The notes below the pieces were generated by a model. The model saw only the letters and a list, made by a program, of their open reading frames with translations, had not been told where the DNA came from and ran no database searches. 55,615 nt of DNA, taken from the NCBI GenBank assembly GCA_009731375.1, contig BJOX01000158.1, forward strand, positions 582,998-638,612, read 5' to 3'. Made by a program: the position numbers and the translations under genes. This DNA comes from Paulinella micropora (taxonomy: Eukaryota; Cercozoa; Imbricatea; Euglyphida). Positions 1-11,623 of the stretch are shown here, one piece after another; positions within the stretch are counted from its first letter, which is position 1; each line of letters starts with the position of its first letter.

Positions 1-720
1 CCAATCAGCGACTGGATAGCGGGCTGGGAATGGGCACTAGGCCCCGAATTTGTGCAGTCTGACGGTTCTACGACCCTCCCTGGCTAGAGGGCCGTAGAAC
101 CAACCCAGACACGTGTCCGTGATCACGTGCCCCGCCAAGGCTCGGGCCCGAGGGGTACACCAACCCTCGAGCTTCATCCAAGGCGACCACTTTCGCGGCG
201 GCCGGACTATACCTTAAGATCTCCCTGCTTATGTGCCTACCCGCACACAGGAAGATCCCACTCCCGTCTAGTCTCTGAACCTTTCCCATTTGTCAGGACA
301 CCACTGGGTAGTGGCGACGGAGGACTACCGGGCCAGCTGCAGCGGTGACATAAGTGGGCCGACGTCGAGAGTAGTGGCCATTTGCCATATCCACTGGTCA
401 CTAAACTCACGTCGGAACACCAAGTCAGTCCAAGGCAGCCAATCAGAGGTAGTCGTACCGAGTAGGAGCCATGCGCGGGGTTGGCCTGACAAGAAGGGAC
501 TTGGCTGCGGGTTACCCATTATTCCCTGCGTGGCCATATCCTTCGAGTTTTTACCATCCGACGAGCGTTACCTCGCCTGCTGCACCTTGCGGTTTCCCGC
601 AGGCCGCGGTATCGAAGGCTCTTAAGGCTTTCCCGAACAGTTTGAGAGTGTATTGAGGGCCGATGAAGGGTAGTCATCAGCCCTGGCCAGTCACGCTGCA
701 CCAGCTGCGACTGCATAAAT
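1..720. other. Unassigned GC-rich sequence left of the first GATA repeat
   Basis: No open frame here has a recognisable protein; the six-frame translations are short and of mixed composition. I looked for rRNA-like and tRNA-like signatures and found none that hold up. The base composition is clearly more GC-rich than the AT-rich transposon ends elsewhere in the window. It could be intergenic host DNA or the end of a repeat beginning outside the window. Confidence 0.3.
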
Positions 721-840
721 CCAAGAAAACAAAAACAGCTGGTGCAGGGCTGAAGGAGATAGATAGATCAACCCCCAGGCTGTAGGTGCCAGTGGGCCGA
801 GTCCAACTCCGGGATGCAGTTTACCGTCATGCCCAGGACG

Positions 841-880
<40 letters not shown>

Positions 881-924
881 TTAATAGATAGATAGATAGA
901 TGGATGGATGGATAGATGTGGTTG

Positions 925-968
<44 letters not shown>
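841..968. repeat. (GATA)n microsatellite, interrupted
   Basis: The tetranucleotide GATA is repeated in two blocks separated by variants (TTAATAGATAG, TGGATGGATGG, TGTGGTTG). The long 'IYLS' frames across it are translations of the repeat, not genes. Gypsy copy 1 begins directly at its right edge, so the microsatellite was the insertion target. Confidence 0.95.
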
Positions 969-1675
969 TGTAACACCCACGGTATACTACCATGATCGTT
1001 TTTGCGCTATTGTTTTTACTGGAATTCACTCTTGGACTCCGAAGTGATTCCTTGTTATTAAATGTATTTAAGATGAATTCTTATTACATTTCCGGTTTTG
1101 AACAATACTTCCGGTTTTAATGTTGTATTAGGATAAGGAATAGAGGAAGGAAGCTTGAATGCTTAGAGTCTCCTAGGACCTTAAATCCTATATTTTGCAC
1201 TTAACCGTTTACCGGAGTGGAATAGGTTATTATGATGTATGCTACACCTTTCGGTAGCATTTGTATTCATCAACCTCCCACATTAATAGCGTTGACCCGA
1301 TCCTTTTATTGCGATTGTAGGAACCGTTTGAAGTTGAGGATAATTTTACGTAAATTACGTGAAATTTGGCCGTTTTCCCCGTGACTGGGAATTTATGGCT
1401 AAATAAGGGAAATTGCACTTATGGGTTATGGTTTTGGGTATGTTTTGGCATTTGTGCAGGTTACGGACGTAACGCATCGTGTCAGTTGAACCGGTCATAG
1501 GGACACTCCGTTTTTGCGGTGTTTTCCCTTTGGCTTGTTGTTTGGGTTCATTCCTGACAACCCTTTCTATCTTAGAAGTGGCTGTTAGTACTGAACCAGT
1601 TGTGTTCAATCTTTTATTAAATTCCTTTTTATTTTCCTTTGAGCTCGTAAGGGTTAGACCTCCGGTCTTAATACA
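969..1675 (+). repeat. 5' LTR of gypsy copy 1
   Basis: It starts TGTAACACCC and ends ATACA, and matches both LTRs of copy 2 along its length with scattered changes. The next bases, TTTGGAGTCCC, sit where a primer-binding site belongs and contain TGGAGTCCC, which would pair with a tRNA 3' end GGGACTCCA. It lies flush against the GATA repeat. No matching 3' LTR for this copy is in the window. Confidence 0.9.
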
Positions 1676-1950
1676 TTTGGAGTCCCATTGCTTCTTATCG
1701 AACTCACTAGGAATTGGAATCGGAACGACGCACTCTCTGGGAACCAGCTCAGTCACTGTTGTTGACTGTGTCTGGGTGAGGTGTGTTTTAAGTAGCTTCT
1801 CGACCATCAGTACTCTGTGCTGGTCGTGTGAGCAGTGCTTACATTCGTTTACGTAAAAAGGAAACCTGAAGGTGAAAAGGGGGGGTTTTTGAGATCAACA
1901 GGGAAGGACCCTGATCTTAAAACTTGGACCTTGACACCTTGTTGGACAAC

Positions 1951-4740
1951 ATGTCAACAGTAACGCCATACGATCCCTACAAGGATCCGTGTGTGCAACC
2001 GTTGCTAACGACACCTGGGGGGGAATTCCTACTACATGTAGCGTCTGAATACATAGTAGGGTCCCAAGATCAGCACGATTTTTTGGTACACTTTGTCCCT
2101 CTGGCAAGTAAGTTCCAAGGAAGAGTGCGTGATAAGGATTTGGTCGATGTTTTGAAAATGGAGGCCAGTGTAATGAACAGATGGGGGCATGATGCGCCCA
2201 CGTTTGCTCTTACAGCCTACACACCAAATGACCCTAGGGTGAAAACTTTGGCTCCCATGCAGATAAGGAGGATGATAGCGAGGACGTTCGTGTCTTTGCA
2301 CATCTGTGAATTGCAAATGGTGGGGCATGCGAGGTTTGAAAACTCGGATGAGGAATTTTTACCGATTCCTGTTCCTTCGGAACAGTTTGATATCGGATTT
2401 CTCATGACGGGTACGGAGCTTAAGGACGAGTGGTCTCAGGATTGTTACCTGTCTGTAAGGGATGATGCTGGGAAAGCAGAAACCTTTAACATGGTGAAAG
2501 CTGGGGACTTCTTCAGGGATGAAGTTTGGCCTGTGGTGTCCGAATCCTTCTCTGGGATTGCGCAGAAATGGAATACTGCGAAAGAGAACATGGAGCATGC
2601 AAAATGGATGCAGGATACCAAGGTGTGGAACAAGGCCACGTCGGACACGGTGGATTTGGTCAGTTTGGAGGCTTTCATTGGTAAACTGGCCACGATCAAA
2701 ACGCGGGCATGCCTTGTCAAGCTATGCAATCAGACAGTTGCAGCAGATGACGAGGGAGGCTGATGCGGCGGCACTCGCTCAGACCATAGTCGTCACGTCT
2801 ACTGCCACGGTGGCGGATGCTAATCTGCTGGCTATGGCAAAAGAGCAGGCTCATGTGTGCTACTACCGTTTTCTCTTATACCTGATGGAGGTCGTAAAGA
2901 CTGTGGAGGTATGCATTGAAAGATATGCAGCATGGGAAAAGAGATATGCGGTGGTTAAAAAGCGGGAGGAGGAGGATCCCACGGATCCCAATGCGCGGTA
3001 TCAAAACGAGAGGAAGAGGATGACACCTTTCCTTGAGAAATTTGACGCCGTTGCATTCGCACCAGGATCAAAGGGGGATCAAAAACCGACAATTTGGTTT
3101 ACTCGTCAGGTGAACTGTCGGTCTTACATGAACTCCCCATGGTTGCGGAGGGGAATAAACACTCTTTGTAAGATGATGGAAGAGAGTAGTTTTAAATCCC
3201 CTTTGACCCTGGTAGACATCCTTCGGCGTTGTACGGAGTTGGACTTGATGGAGGCGTTTTCTTTCGAAAGTATCCAAAAGGGGATGCAGAAAGAAGTTGC
3301 GGAACGGGATACTTTTTTGGATACGGAAAGCATCAAACAGTCGAAGTTACATGTGATGATGCACGCACTCATTGGTTTGCTCGTGGCTCAGGGGAGTCAT
3401 TGGGATTTAACTAGTGAGGTCATGCTGACTGGACACATTTCCACGGTGATTGGGAATGCGTTGGCATTGACAAAGAAAAAACCGTTGAGAGTCCGAGGGG
3501 CATTTCGGGAGCAACTGGATTCGCTGAAGAAGGACAACGTGTTCTTCATGAATGCGAAAACGTTCCCCCGTCATGTGATGGCGAGGATTTATCAGCACGA
3601 CCCATGCGTTTACCGGGCGATTATCGGTGGTTGGCCGCATAACCTGTGGCAGTTGACGATCCCGGACAATGTCGACTTTACCACGAATCAGGCCCCAGCA
3701 TGGAAGGAATTTGCTGACAAATATAAGTCCGGTAGGGATATGTGGAAGGACTTCCTCAAGGCGGAAAGGGCGTGGGAAGATACCCTGCCTACCCCGGTTG
3801 GACTCAGGGCTTTGGCACAGGTGGCTAAGAGCCATGTGGAAGGTAAGCAAACCGCAAAGGTGCTTGCTATCCAGACGGGGGGAGGGGCTGCGAGGCGCCG
3901 TATTCAGAAAGTCCCGAAAGGGTGTTACGGTAAACCGAGTAAGCAGGTGGAGGAGGAGGGAGAGGAGGAGGAAGAGGAGAACGATGAACGCATTGCTCCC
4001 CCTTCTGGATTGAAGCCCAGGAAGGCTGCCTCTACCTCGAGTTCGGAAGGACGTCGCCACTGCTGGAACTATTACTTCAAGGGCTACCAATTGCAATGCC
4101 CGAAGAAGGCGGATTGCCGTGGCATTCACTCGGACAAGGATAAGGATTGGAGGGCCGTGGAGGAATCGTCGAGGGGAAGCAACGAAGGCGCTCCGATCTG
4201 GGATGTTCTGAGGGCCATCCGGAATAAGGACCAACTGACTATCAAAGACAAGAAGGTCCGGGATCTGGTCAAACAACGCTTGAAAGCGTTCGATCAGACG
4301 GCTGAGGCCCTTCGAGGAGGTGGTAAAGGAGGCCGTGTTGGCCGTAGTGGAAAAGGCGGCTTCAAGGGTAAGAAGCGGAGCAAGAAGCAATGGAAGACCC
4401 AGCCGTTCAAAAAGGCAAAAGTGACGGCTGCCTCCAAGGAGGAAGTGCAAGGGGAGGATTCCGGGGAGGAACCTTCTGCAGTGGTCGAAGAGGAAGCTCC
4501 AGCTGGTAGGAGCCCCTTGAATGATGGCGGGGGAGGGAGGGGAAAAGCGGATTCGTCCGTGAGTACTCAAGCGGATGGTGTGTTGCTTCAGGGGAGGAGC
4601 GGGACTTTGTCGTCAGTGACTTCGATTAGACCTCGGAGGCTGGGAGTCGAAGCGGAGTCCGCAGGTATCCCTTCTCGTGGAAGTCGGCCTTTGACACATG
4701 GAATGTATGATTCTGTGATGCAGGTAACGATTAAACGGGG
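1951..4740 (+). pseudogene. gag: gag of gypsy copy 1 (CCCH finger, RGG-like tail), frameshifted
   Basis: Structural gag protein of the gypsy element, expected to form the particle and bind RNA. The first ATG after the leader is at 1951 (MSTVTPYDPYKD), matching MSSGVVYDPYKD in copy 2. The frame shifts near 2,700 and continues to about 4,740. The N-terminal 500 or so residues are alpha-helical in composition and align throughout with copy 2. Around 4,060 there is a zinc-finger-like run, C-x11-C-x5-C-x3-H, where copy 2 has the classic C-x8-C-x5-C-x3-H. A Gly/Lys/Arg-rich tail follows. There is no CCHC knuckle. The reading frame continues without a stop towards the protease region, suggesting a fused gag-pol in this lineage. 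Confidence 0.82.
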
Positions 4741-7700
4741 AAAGCGTGGTGACAACAAGGAGGAAGTGGGGCCCGAGAACGCCAGACAAGTTAAGATTAT
4801 AAATAAAAAGTTGTTACTATCGCACCGCGAAAATCGAATACTACTCCAAAGATTTTACCGTTTCCGACGGTTAGGTTTGAAAAGAAGATGTCAATTATCC
4901 CGGAGCCCGATTGGGGGGCGAAGCCGGTACCATTACGGGTGAGGAAGATTAAGCCGGTGAAGAAGACAGCTAATCTGAAAACCGGGGGGGGGGTGCTTTC
5001 GGGGAGGAATTCATCCGGAGCGGACTGTCGGATCGGAAAGATTTGAATAATAGTTTTGTTCTTTTATCTGACTTGAAGGAGCGCCTGGAGGCGATTAAGA
5101 TGCCGGAACATGTGTTGTACATTACTCAGGTCTACTGCGTGGACCTGGAGAGTGCATGCGATGTGGCCAATGATACGTTGGCTAACATTAATATCGCGGG
5201 CGCGGAATTCATTGCGTCTAATCGGGCGTGGTTGGAAAGAAATATGTTGCCTATTAAGGGAAGCATAGAAGGGGTGAATGGGAAGGCAAGGGCGGAGGTT
5301 ACGGGAACAATGGTCTTGACTATTGAACTCTACTCCGGTCCTTTGACATCCAGTTCTATGTCTGTCCGGAATATTCGGGAGGGTTGCTGATTGGATTCAA
5401 GCAACTCAATAAGATGAATACATTAATTGATTGCCGGTCAGGTTTGGTTCACTACGGAATTAGTGATGATGACGCGGAGGATATGGTGAGAGGCCGGTCG
5501 GCGGTTCCTCTTTTCCATACGGATACTTACGCAGTGTCATACAATAAACTTGGCTCGGGGGTGTCGGTGATCCGCATGCCATTGCGCGAAGCGCAAAGGT
5601 GCAGCTGGTTATACTGAAGCCATATCATTACCCGGCGTTGGACAATTATTATAAGGATTTCCAACCCGAGTACCGCGGATTGGCGGGAAAGGCTAGGAAG
5701 GTTGTTCGACGATGGGAGAAGGCGACGGTGGAGGACTTAACTCGGGGCCGGTCGGCTCAGATTATGGCCTGCACCATGGAAGAAAATAAAATGGAGGTGC
5801 AGGCAGGGATGGATAGGTTCAGGGATGGGAAGAAGGGGCCTTATGTGTTCCTTCAGAACCGATACTGCTTCCATGCAAAGGCGTCACAGGCCAATAGGCC
5901 GTTGTTTGAACCGTTGATATCGGTGCGGGTTCCAACGGGAGGGACGGAGGATGAACTTATGGATTTTGTGGGGAACATGTGGGGTGACAAACCTCTTTGT
6001 CCGCGGAATTCTGGGGAGACGGCGAAGTTGCTCACGAAGTATTTCGAGGGTGACAAACCGTTCTCTATTGTCCTACCGTTCCATGACAAGGCACTATAAT
6101 ATGGGCGGATGAGGTTTTGGACCGGATGGTGGATCACCCGATCCCGGTGCCGTCTAGGAAGCAGCATTTGGTGCTTGCTTGTAGATTAGGCACTAGGGCA
6201 CAGGGGCTGGCGTATCGGAACTCACTCAAGGGGTGTGATCTTCAGAAGATACGTGAGCAGGCATTTACCTGTTTCACGGGGTTTTATACGAAGAAGGCAC
6301 CCATTCAGTACGCCTTGGTTCTGGATCGACTGGCGAATCTGGGTAAATGGGATGAGTTTTCTGAAGTCAAGTACCACCAGATTCTGAAGGAGGAAGAGAT
6401 GCCCTCTGAGGATGGCCTGGTGACCCAGGAGGATGCGTGGACGGATATGGCGGAGGCGCCCGAGCTGAAAAGTCGGGGAAACGCTCAGTCATGGGAGGAG
6501 AACATGACTCAAATGCGGGCGGATTGGAAAGGAAGCGAGGAAGATCTCAAGAGCCTTCAGAAGTTGATGGCCAAGGAAAAGGAGATCTTTGATCCGCCTA
6601 GGCCGGGAACGGTCAAGCATTTTGAGGCTCATCTCAGGAAGATACCGGCGATGAATATCACGCATGCCTCTAGGAGATCTAGTCTAGGCCGCAGGGAGGA
6701 GAGCATTGCCCAGGAGAAGGCAGAGGAACTACAGGCAGATCTTTTCACGGAGTTCTCGGACTCCCCAATTTCGTCTCATGTACGGATGGTTCCGAAGCCG
6801 GATGGCGCACTCAGATTTTGTGTGAATTATTATCGGGCGAACAAGATCATCGAGGGTGAGCGGTATCCGCTGCCTAAGATTGATGATTGTATGCGTATTG
6901 GATTTGAAAAATGGGTTCTGGCAGATCCCGCTCAGTAGAAAGAGCAGGTGGCTTACCGCGATTGTGGTGGGCATGACCTTTTACCAGTGGAAGGTATTGC
7001 CGATGGATCTGAGGAACTCGCCGGGCATATTTCAAGCAGCAATGCAGAAGATGCTTGGTCGACAGTTTGAGGATGGGAGGGCAGGTGGGTTTATGGAGAA
7101 GTATGGGCAGAAGGCGGAGGATTTTGCTTTCTGTTATATCGATGATATTATCATCTACTCCAATACCATGGAGGAACACCTGGCCCACATCCTAGATAGT
7201 TTTCGACGGGTGAGAGAGTTCGGTGTCAAGGTGAATCTGGCCAAGTGTCAGTTTGCCACCCGACAGGTTACTTATCTTGGTTATGACATCTCGACATCTC
7301 GAACGGAACGGTAGCGATCGCCGCGAAGAAGAGGGAGGCTGTGGACGGAATTAAGCGGCCTCAGACGCGGTCGGAGCTATTCTTCTTTATTGCGCTGGCG
7401 CAATATTATAGTCAGTTCTTTCCGAATTGGTCGGAGACGGTCAAACCGTTGAGGGAGCTGTACTTGAAAGGCGATATGCGGGAATGGACGCCTAAACAGG
7501 AGGAGACGTTCCCGTTCATTAAGGAAATGTTAACTCGTGATCCCAAGTTCAATAAGGAGTGCATCTTGATGATGCCGGATGTTGACAAGCCGTATGTGCT
7601 GGACACCGATGCGTCTAAGTATGCTATCGGGGCGGCCTTACAGCAGTACGATAGTCACGGGGTCCTGAGGCCGGTTATGTATTTGAGCCGCAAGCTCAAT

Positions 7701-9795
7701 AAGGCTGAACAGAACTACTGTACGAGGCAGAGGGAAGCCTTGGCGGTGGTCTGGTCCTTTATACGGCTCAGGGAGTACTTGTGGGGGTCACGGGATATCG
7801 TTGTAAGAACCGATCATCAGAACCTTCTATGGTTAATGACGAATGATTGCACAGGCCGGTTGGTCAGATGGCAGGCTCTGCTGTCGTGCTATGACTTCAC
7901 CGTCAAATATCTGCCCGGCAAGAAGAATATTGTTGCAGACTCTTTGACTAGGGTCAATTACTCTACGCCGTCCGCCTGTCTGGCTGCTATGCAGCAGATG
8001 GATGAATTCGAGGATTTGGCGTTGAGGAAAGACATGAAGGATGTCTTGCCGGCGAACATGGTCTTGGTGCGAGCCGGAAAGAGCCTAAGCTGGTGGAAGC
8101 TAAGAGGGCGGAATTTAGGAAAGTCATGACGACTCAGTTGGAACGGGAGGTAGGCCGAGCGGAGTGCTGTGAGGAGCACTTTGCGGAGGAGGCCAGGCAA
8201 CGCCTTAAGGAGTACAAGGCCGACAAGGCCGCGATACAGGATGAGGATAAGGCGGAGCATGAGTGCTACTGTTGCCAGGCACATGCGGCACCGGCTGTTC
8301 GCACCTACGTGGAAGACCCGGGCGTGAATACGGCTCTCGAGTCAGAGGAGACCTCTATCAAGCCGGTGGCGGCTGCGGAGAGGTTGGGACCGGATTCCAG
8401 GCTTTATGAGGGCGTCCAGGTAGAGGACGGTACAGTGCGCATTGCATCTGTAAAGGCTTGGAAACAATGCCAGAGAGCCGACGGGGAGAACAAGGAGTTG
8501 ATCCAGTACTTCTTGGCGGGGGATGAGCTGTTGTTGACGGACAAGATCCGAACACAGCTGAAAACTTTGGCGTGGCGAGATGGCCTCCTATGGTACAAGG
8601 GCAAGGCGGCAGACACGGCCAATAACCCGGAGAAGTGGATTTTGTGGGTCCCGGCCAAACTGAGGCAGATGATTTACGTGGCGTCGCACGTGGTCCCGTT
8701 GGTTAATCACCCGGGAGTGCAGAGGACGCAGTGGATCATCGAAAGGAGGTTCTGGTGGGAAGGGATGGATCGGTTTGTAAAGGAAAGAGTTAAAGGCTGC
8801 ACGGCCTGTCTGATGAACAAGAGAGTCCCGATGGAAGGGAAGATCCCGGTGGGAAAATTTACTTTGCTGGAAAGGCTCTTTGAGTTCCTGCATGTAGACC
8901 ACGTGGGGCCGTTGCCGCCGGTGGGACCGGCGAATGACAAGTTCTTGTGATGGTTATAGACAGGGCCAGCAATTACGTTTGGGCGATCCCGGTTCCAGAC
9001 ACGACGGCGGAGACGACAGCCAGGGAGCTGATCGATCGAGTCCGTGGTGGGGGTCCCGAGAACGATTTGCTCGGATAAAGGGCCGGCCTTTGACAACGAG
9101 CTTATGGAAAGGCTCGCGAAGTTCTACGGGGTTCACTGGCAGTATGTGACGCCATACAACCCGAGGGCGAATGGCAAGATTGAGCGTGTCCACAGACCGC
9201 TCAAATCAGCTCTGAGGGCCTACTGCAAGAAGAGTCAGCTCTTGTGGAGGGAAGTGGTCCCGAGCTTTGTGTTCGCAATGAATGCAATGCCATCGAAAGC
9301 CCTTGGGGCGGGGGCGGAATGTAGGTCCCCGTACCAGGTGGTATATGGACAGGAGTCGGTGATGCCGCAGCACTTGGTTTACCAGGATGGGCCTGGGCAG
9401 GCGATGGATGAGGACGAGCTCTGGGGGATACGTATGCGTGTCTCCATGGAGGCAATGCATAGGTGAGGCAAGCAAGGCTAGCGGAACAGGCCCGCAAGCT
9501 AAGCAAGGAGCCCTTAGAGCAGGACTTGTCCATGGTGACTTATAAGCCAGGGGACATTGTCATGTTGTATTACCCACAGGTCCCGAAGGGCATATCTTCA
9601 AAGATGTTTGTCCACTGGAAGGGGCCTTATCAGATCATGCAACAGACGGGCCCTTTCAACTATCGGATTAGAGGCAGGGGGGAGAACAAGATTGTGAATG
9701 TTCGACGCCTCATTAAGTACGATCCGTTCCTCATGGAGAATCAGACGCTCCAAGAAGCGCTCGTCAGGGAAAAGGGGGAGTTTCAGGACCCTCCT
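4741..9795 (+). pseudogene. pol: pol of gypsy copy 1: protease, RT, RNase H, integrase (broken)
   Basis: Polyprotein of the gypsy element, in several frames. Visible parts in order: a retropepsin-like domain (about 5,100-5,480; NDTLANINIAG where DTGA is usual); a linker; RT (6,750-7,300) with the catalytic YIDDIIIYS at about 7,135; RNase H (7,590-7,830; DTDASK, TDHQN); the integrase HHCC region near 8,690-8,820; the integrase core with SDKGPAF at about 9,075 and the catalytic Glu in NGKIERVH; and the GPY module (WKGPYQI) near 9,620. A deletion near 6,897 removes residues just before RT motif A and shifts the frame, so RT is dead here. It stops at 9,795, where element A is inserted. Confidence 0.88.
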
Positions 9796-10170
9796 GACAG
9801 GATAAGTAACAAGATTCCGTACAAGAAAAAAACTAATGCATAAAAAAATAATGAATATACTACCAAATTGAAAGATTTTAATGTATTTTAACTATTTTAA
9901 ACAAAAAAAGTTTAAAAAAAATCGAATTTCTAGCCGTTACAGCTGTTTTTCGACCGTTGGCAATTTATTGGCTAGATAGTGGTTTTGGGTTGCCTGAGCT
10001 TGGTTTTTCTTTGTTTTTATGTTGTTTTACATCAAAATCAATGTAGTTATATTTAATTTATTAAATTCTAATGATATTACTTCAAATTCAAATTCAAATT
10101 CAAATGTGACTAGAAAATTTTCAAGTGGTTACTAGTGGCAGCCACTCACTTTACTTATAATCGTTATACG
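9796..10170 (+). repeat. Left TIR of element A
   Basis: Inverted partner of 17,250-17,627. By eye the two arms differ at only a few percent of positions, mostly in A-runs. The outer 30 bases (GACAGGATAAGTAACAAG...) are identical. The arm includes a block of TTCAAA repeats at about 10,083 and ends around GCAGCCACTCACT, with weaker similarity for 20 more bases. Confidence 0.95.
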
Positions 10171-10329
10171 TCAGGATCAAATGATGCAAAAAAAAATGTA
10201 AGAAAGGCTAATTATATTATTTTCATCACATTATTTTAAAAAGTTTTTAAAATTTGAATTTCCAACAGTTATAAAAGTTATTTTTATTTTGAACGGTTTT
10301 TGTTCTGCTTAATTATAATATTGTATTTC

Positions 10330-10500
10330 TTTTGTTTTCAAAGTTTGGTTTGTTTTTGTTCTTTTCTCTTTGTTTTTATGCTGCTTTACATCAAAATCAA
10401 TATAATTTTTATTTATTTTATTAAATTTTAATAATATTAAGTGAAATTCAAAGTCAAAGTCAAATTTAACTTGAAAGTTTTCAAGTTGTACTTTTAGTAC
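10330..10500 (+). repeat. Second, diverged copy of the inner TIR sequence
   Basis: The stretch TTTGTTTTTATGCTGCTTTAC, ATCAAAATCAAT and an AAATTCAAAGTCAAAG block followed by ACTTGAAAGTTTTCAAG repeats in order what lies at about 10,010-10,130 in the TIR, with more substitutions. Element A's left end is therefore a degenerate tandem of TIR-type sequence, perhaps extra transposase sites or the remains of a nested end. Confidence 0.7.
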
Positions 10501-10661
10501 ATACAACCGGTTGTATGATACAAATTTTTCATGCGAAATTTTCAAACAGTGATATGTCAAAAACTAGAAGAAAAAGTTCTTGACACGAATTTTGCAAATA
10601 AAAGTTCTCCACGTGAAGTTTATATACATATAAAATTCATGTAAAGTTGGGCGTCTGCTTC

Positions 10662-10740
10662 GGCGGCCAAACTGGCAGTTAGTGGTTACCAAGTGGGATG
10701 CCTTGGGGGAGAGTACGGGTTCGAACCCAGGCGGGGCCAG
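10662..10740 (+). ncRNA. tRNA-like sequence with A-box and B-box motifs
   Basis: TGGCAGTTAGTGG (10,673) resembles a Pol III A box, and GGTTCGAACCC (10,718) is a good B box, about 33 bases further on. The anticodon-arm equivalent CCAAG...CTTGG has an 8-base loop and the acceptor ends do not pair well, so I do not call it a functional tRNA. It may be a tRNA-derived SINE fragment or a relic inside element A. Confidence 0.4.
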
Positions 10741-11010
10741 ATTTTTTTTCGTGAATATTCCCGTGAAGTTGACCATATTGAGAATGGCAATTGTACGAAA
10801 TATGTGTATTGACAAATCTAACAAATAAACATAGTCTCATGAGTAGTTTGAAGCGAAGACATTCACTAGATAAATAATTATATTATTGTTTTACAAAAAC
10901 TATCTTTTGTATTAAAATTTCATTCCGGAATAAAAATGTAATAATATTAATGTTATTGACATTTTATTCAGAAAAAACAAAAATATTTGTCAGACTAAGT
11001 TTTAAGTTTA

Positions 11011-11581
11011 TTATTTGCGGCGATGTTTAGAGCAATGAGGGCTCTTTGTTTTACTGTAGTCTGATTCACAATCAGACTCGCTACCAGATGATTTGTGATG
11101 TGAATGGTGGGAGCGCTTGGCGCGTTTATGTGCACGGCGCGGTTGAGGGGAATCTGATGCTTCAGAACATTGACGGCGAGGCAAGCTATTACTCGAAGCT
11201 GAAACAAACAAGATGAACAATCAGATTGAAAATAACAGAAGTTGCGAAATTACCCCGCGTCTCTTTCAAAATATCCCTCTGCGCGGTCACGCTTACGAGC
11301 TGCATCTTTGCGTCATTGTATTTTTCTTGGTACTTGGCCACATTGGACTCAGCTTTCTGAAGAGCAATGGTAAGCTGTTTTACATTTGCCTCGGCTTCGA
11401 GAAGCTTTTTCTCCACAGTTTCCAGTTCGGCTTGATCTGGTGCGTTCTCAACGTATGCAGCTAACTGCTTCTTGTAATCAGTGTTTTCCTGAACAAGCAT
11501 AATGATTTTGATAGAAATGGAAAACACAAAGTCATAAACCTTTCGCAAGTCAGCGTTGACTTGTTTGTTGCGTGCGTTAGA

Positions 11582-11623
<42 letters not shown>

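Noticed and set aside
1-720. rRNA or spacer identity for the GC-rich left end
   Set aside because: Conserved rRNA segments I would expect are absent; GC content alone is not evidence.
3407-4570. Antisense open frame of 387 residues over gypsy 1 gag
   Set aside because: Shadow of the gag reading frame; the sense frame aligns with copy 2 throughout and the antisense translation has no recognisable motif.
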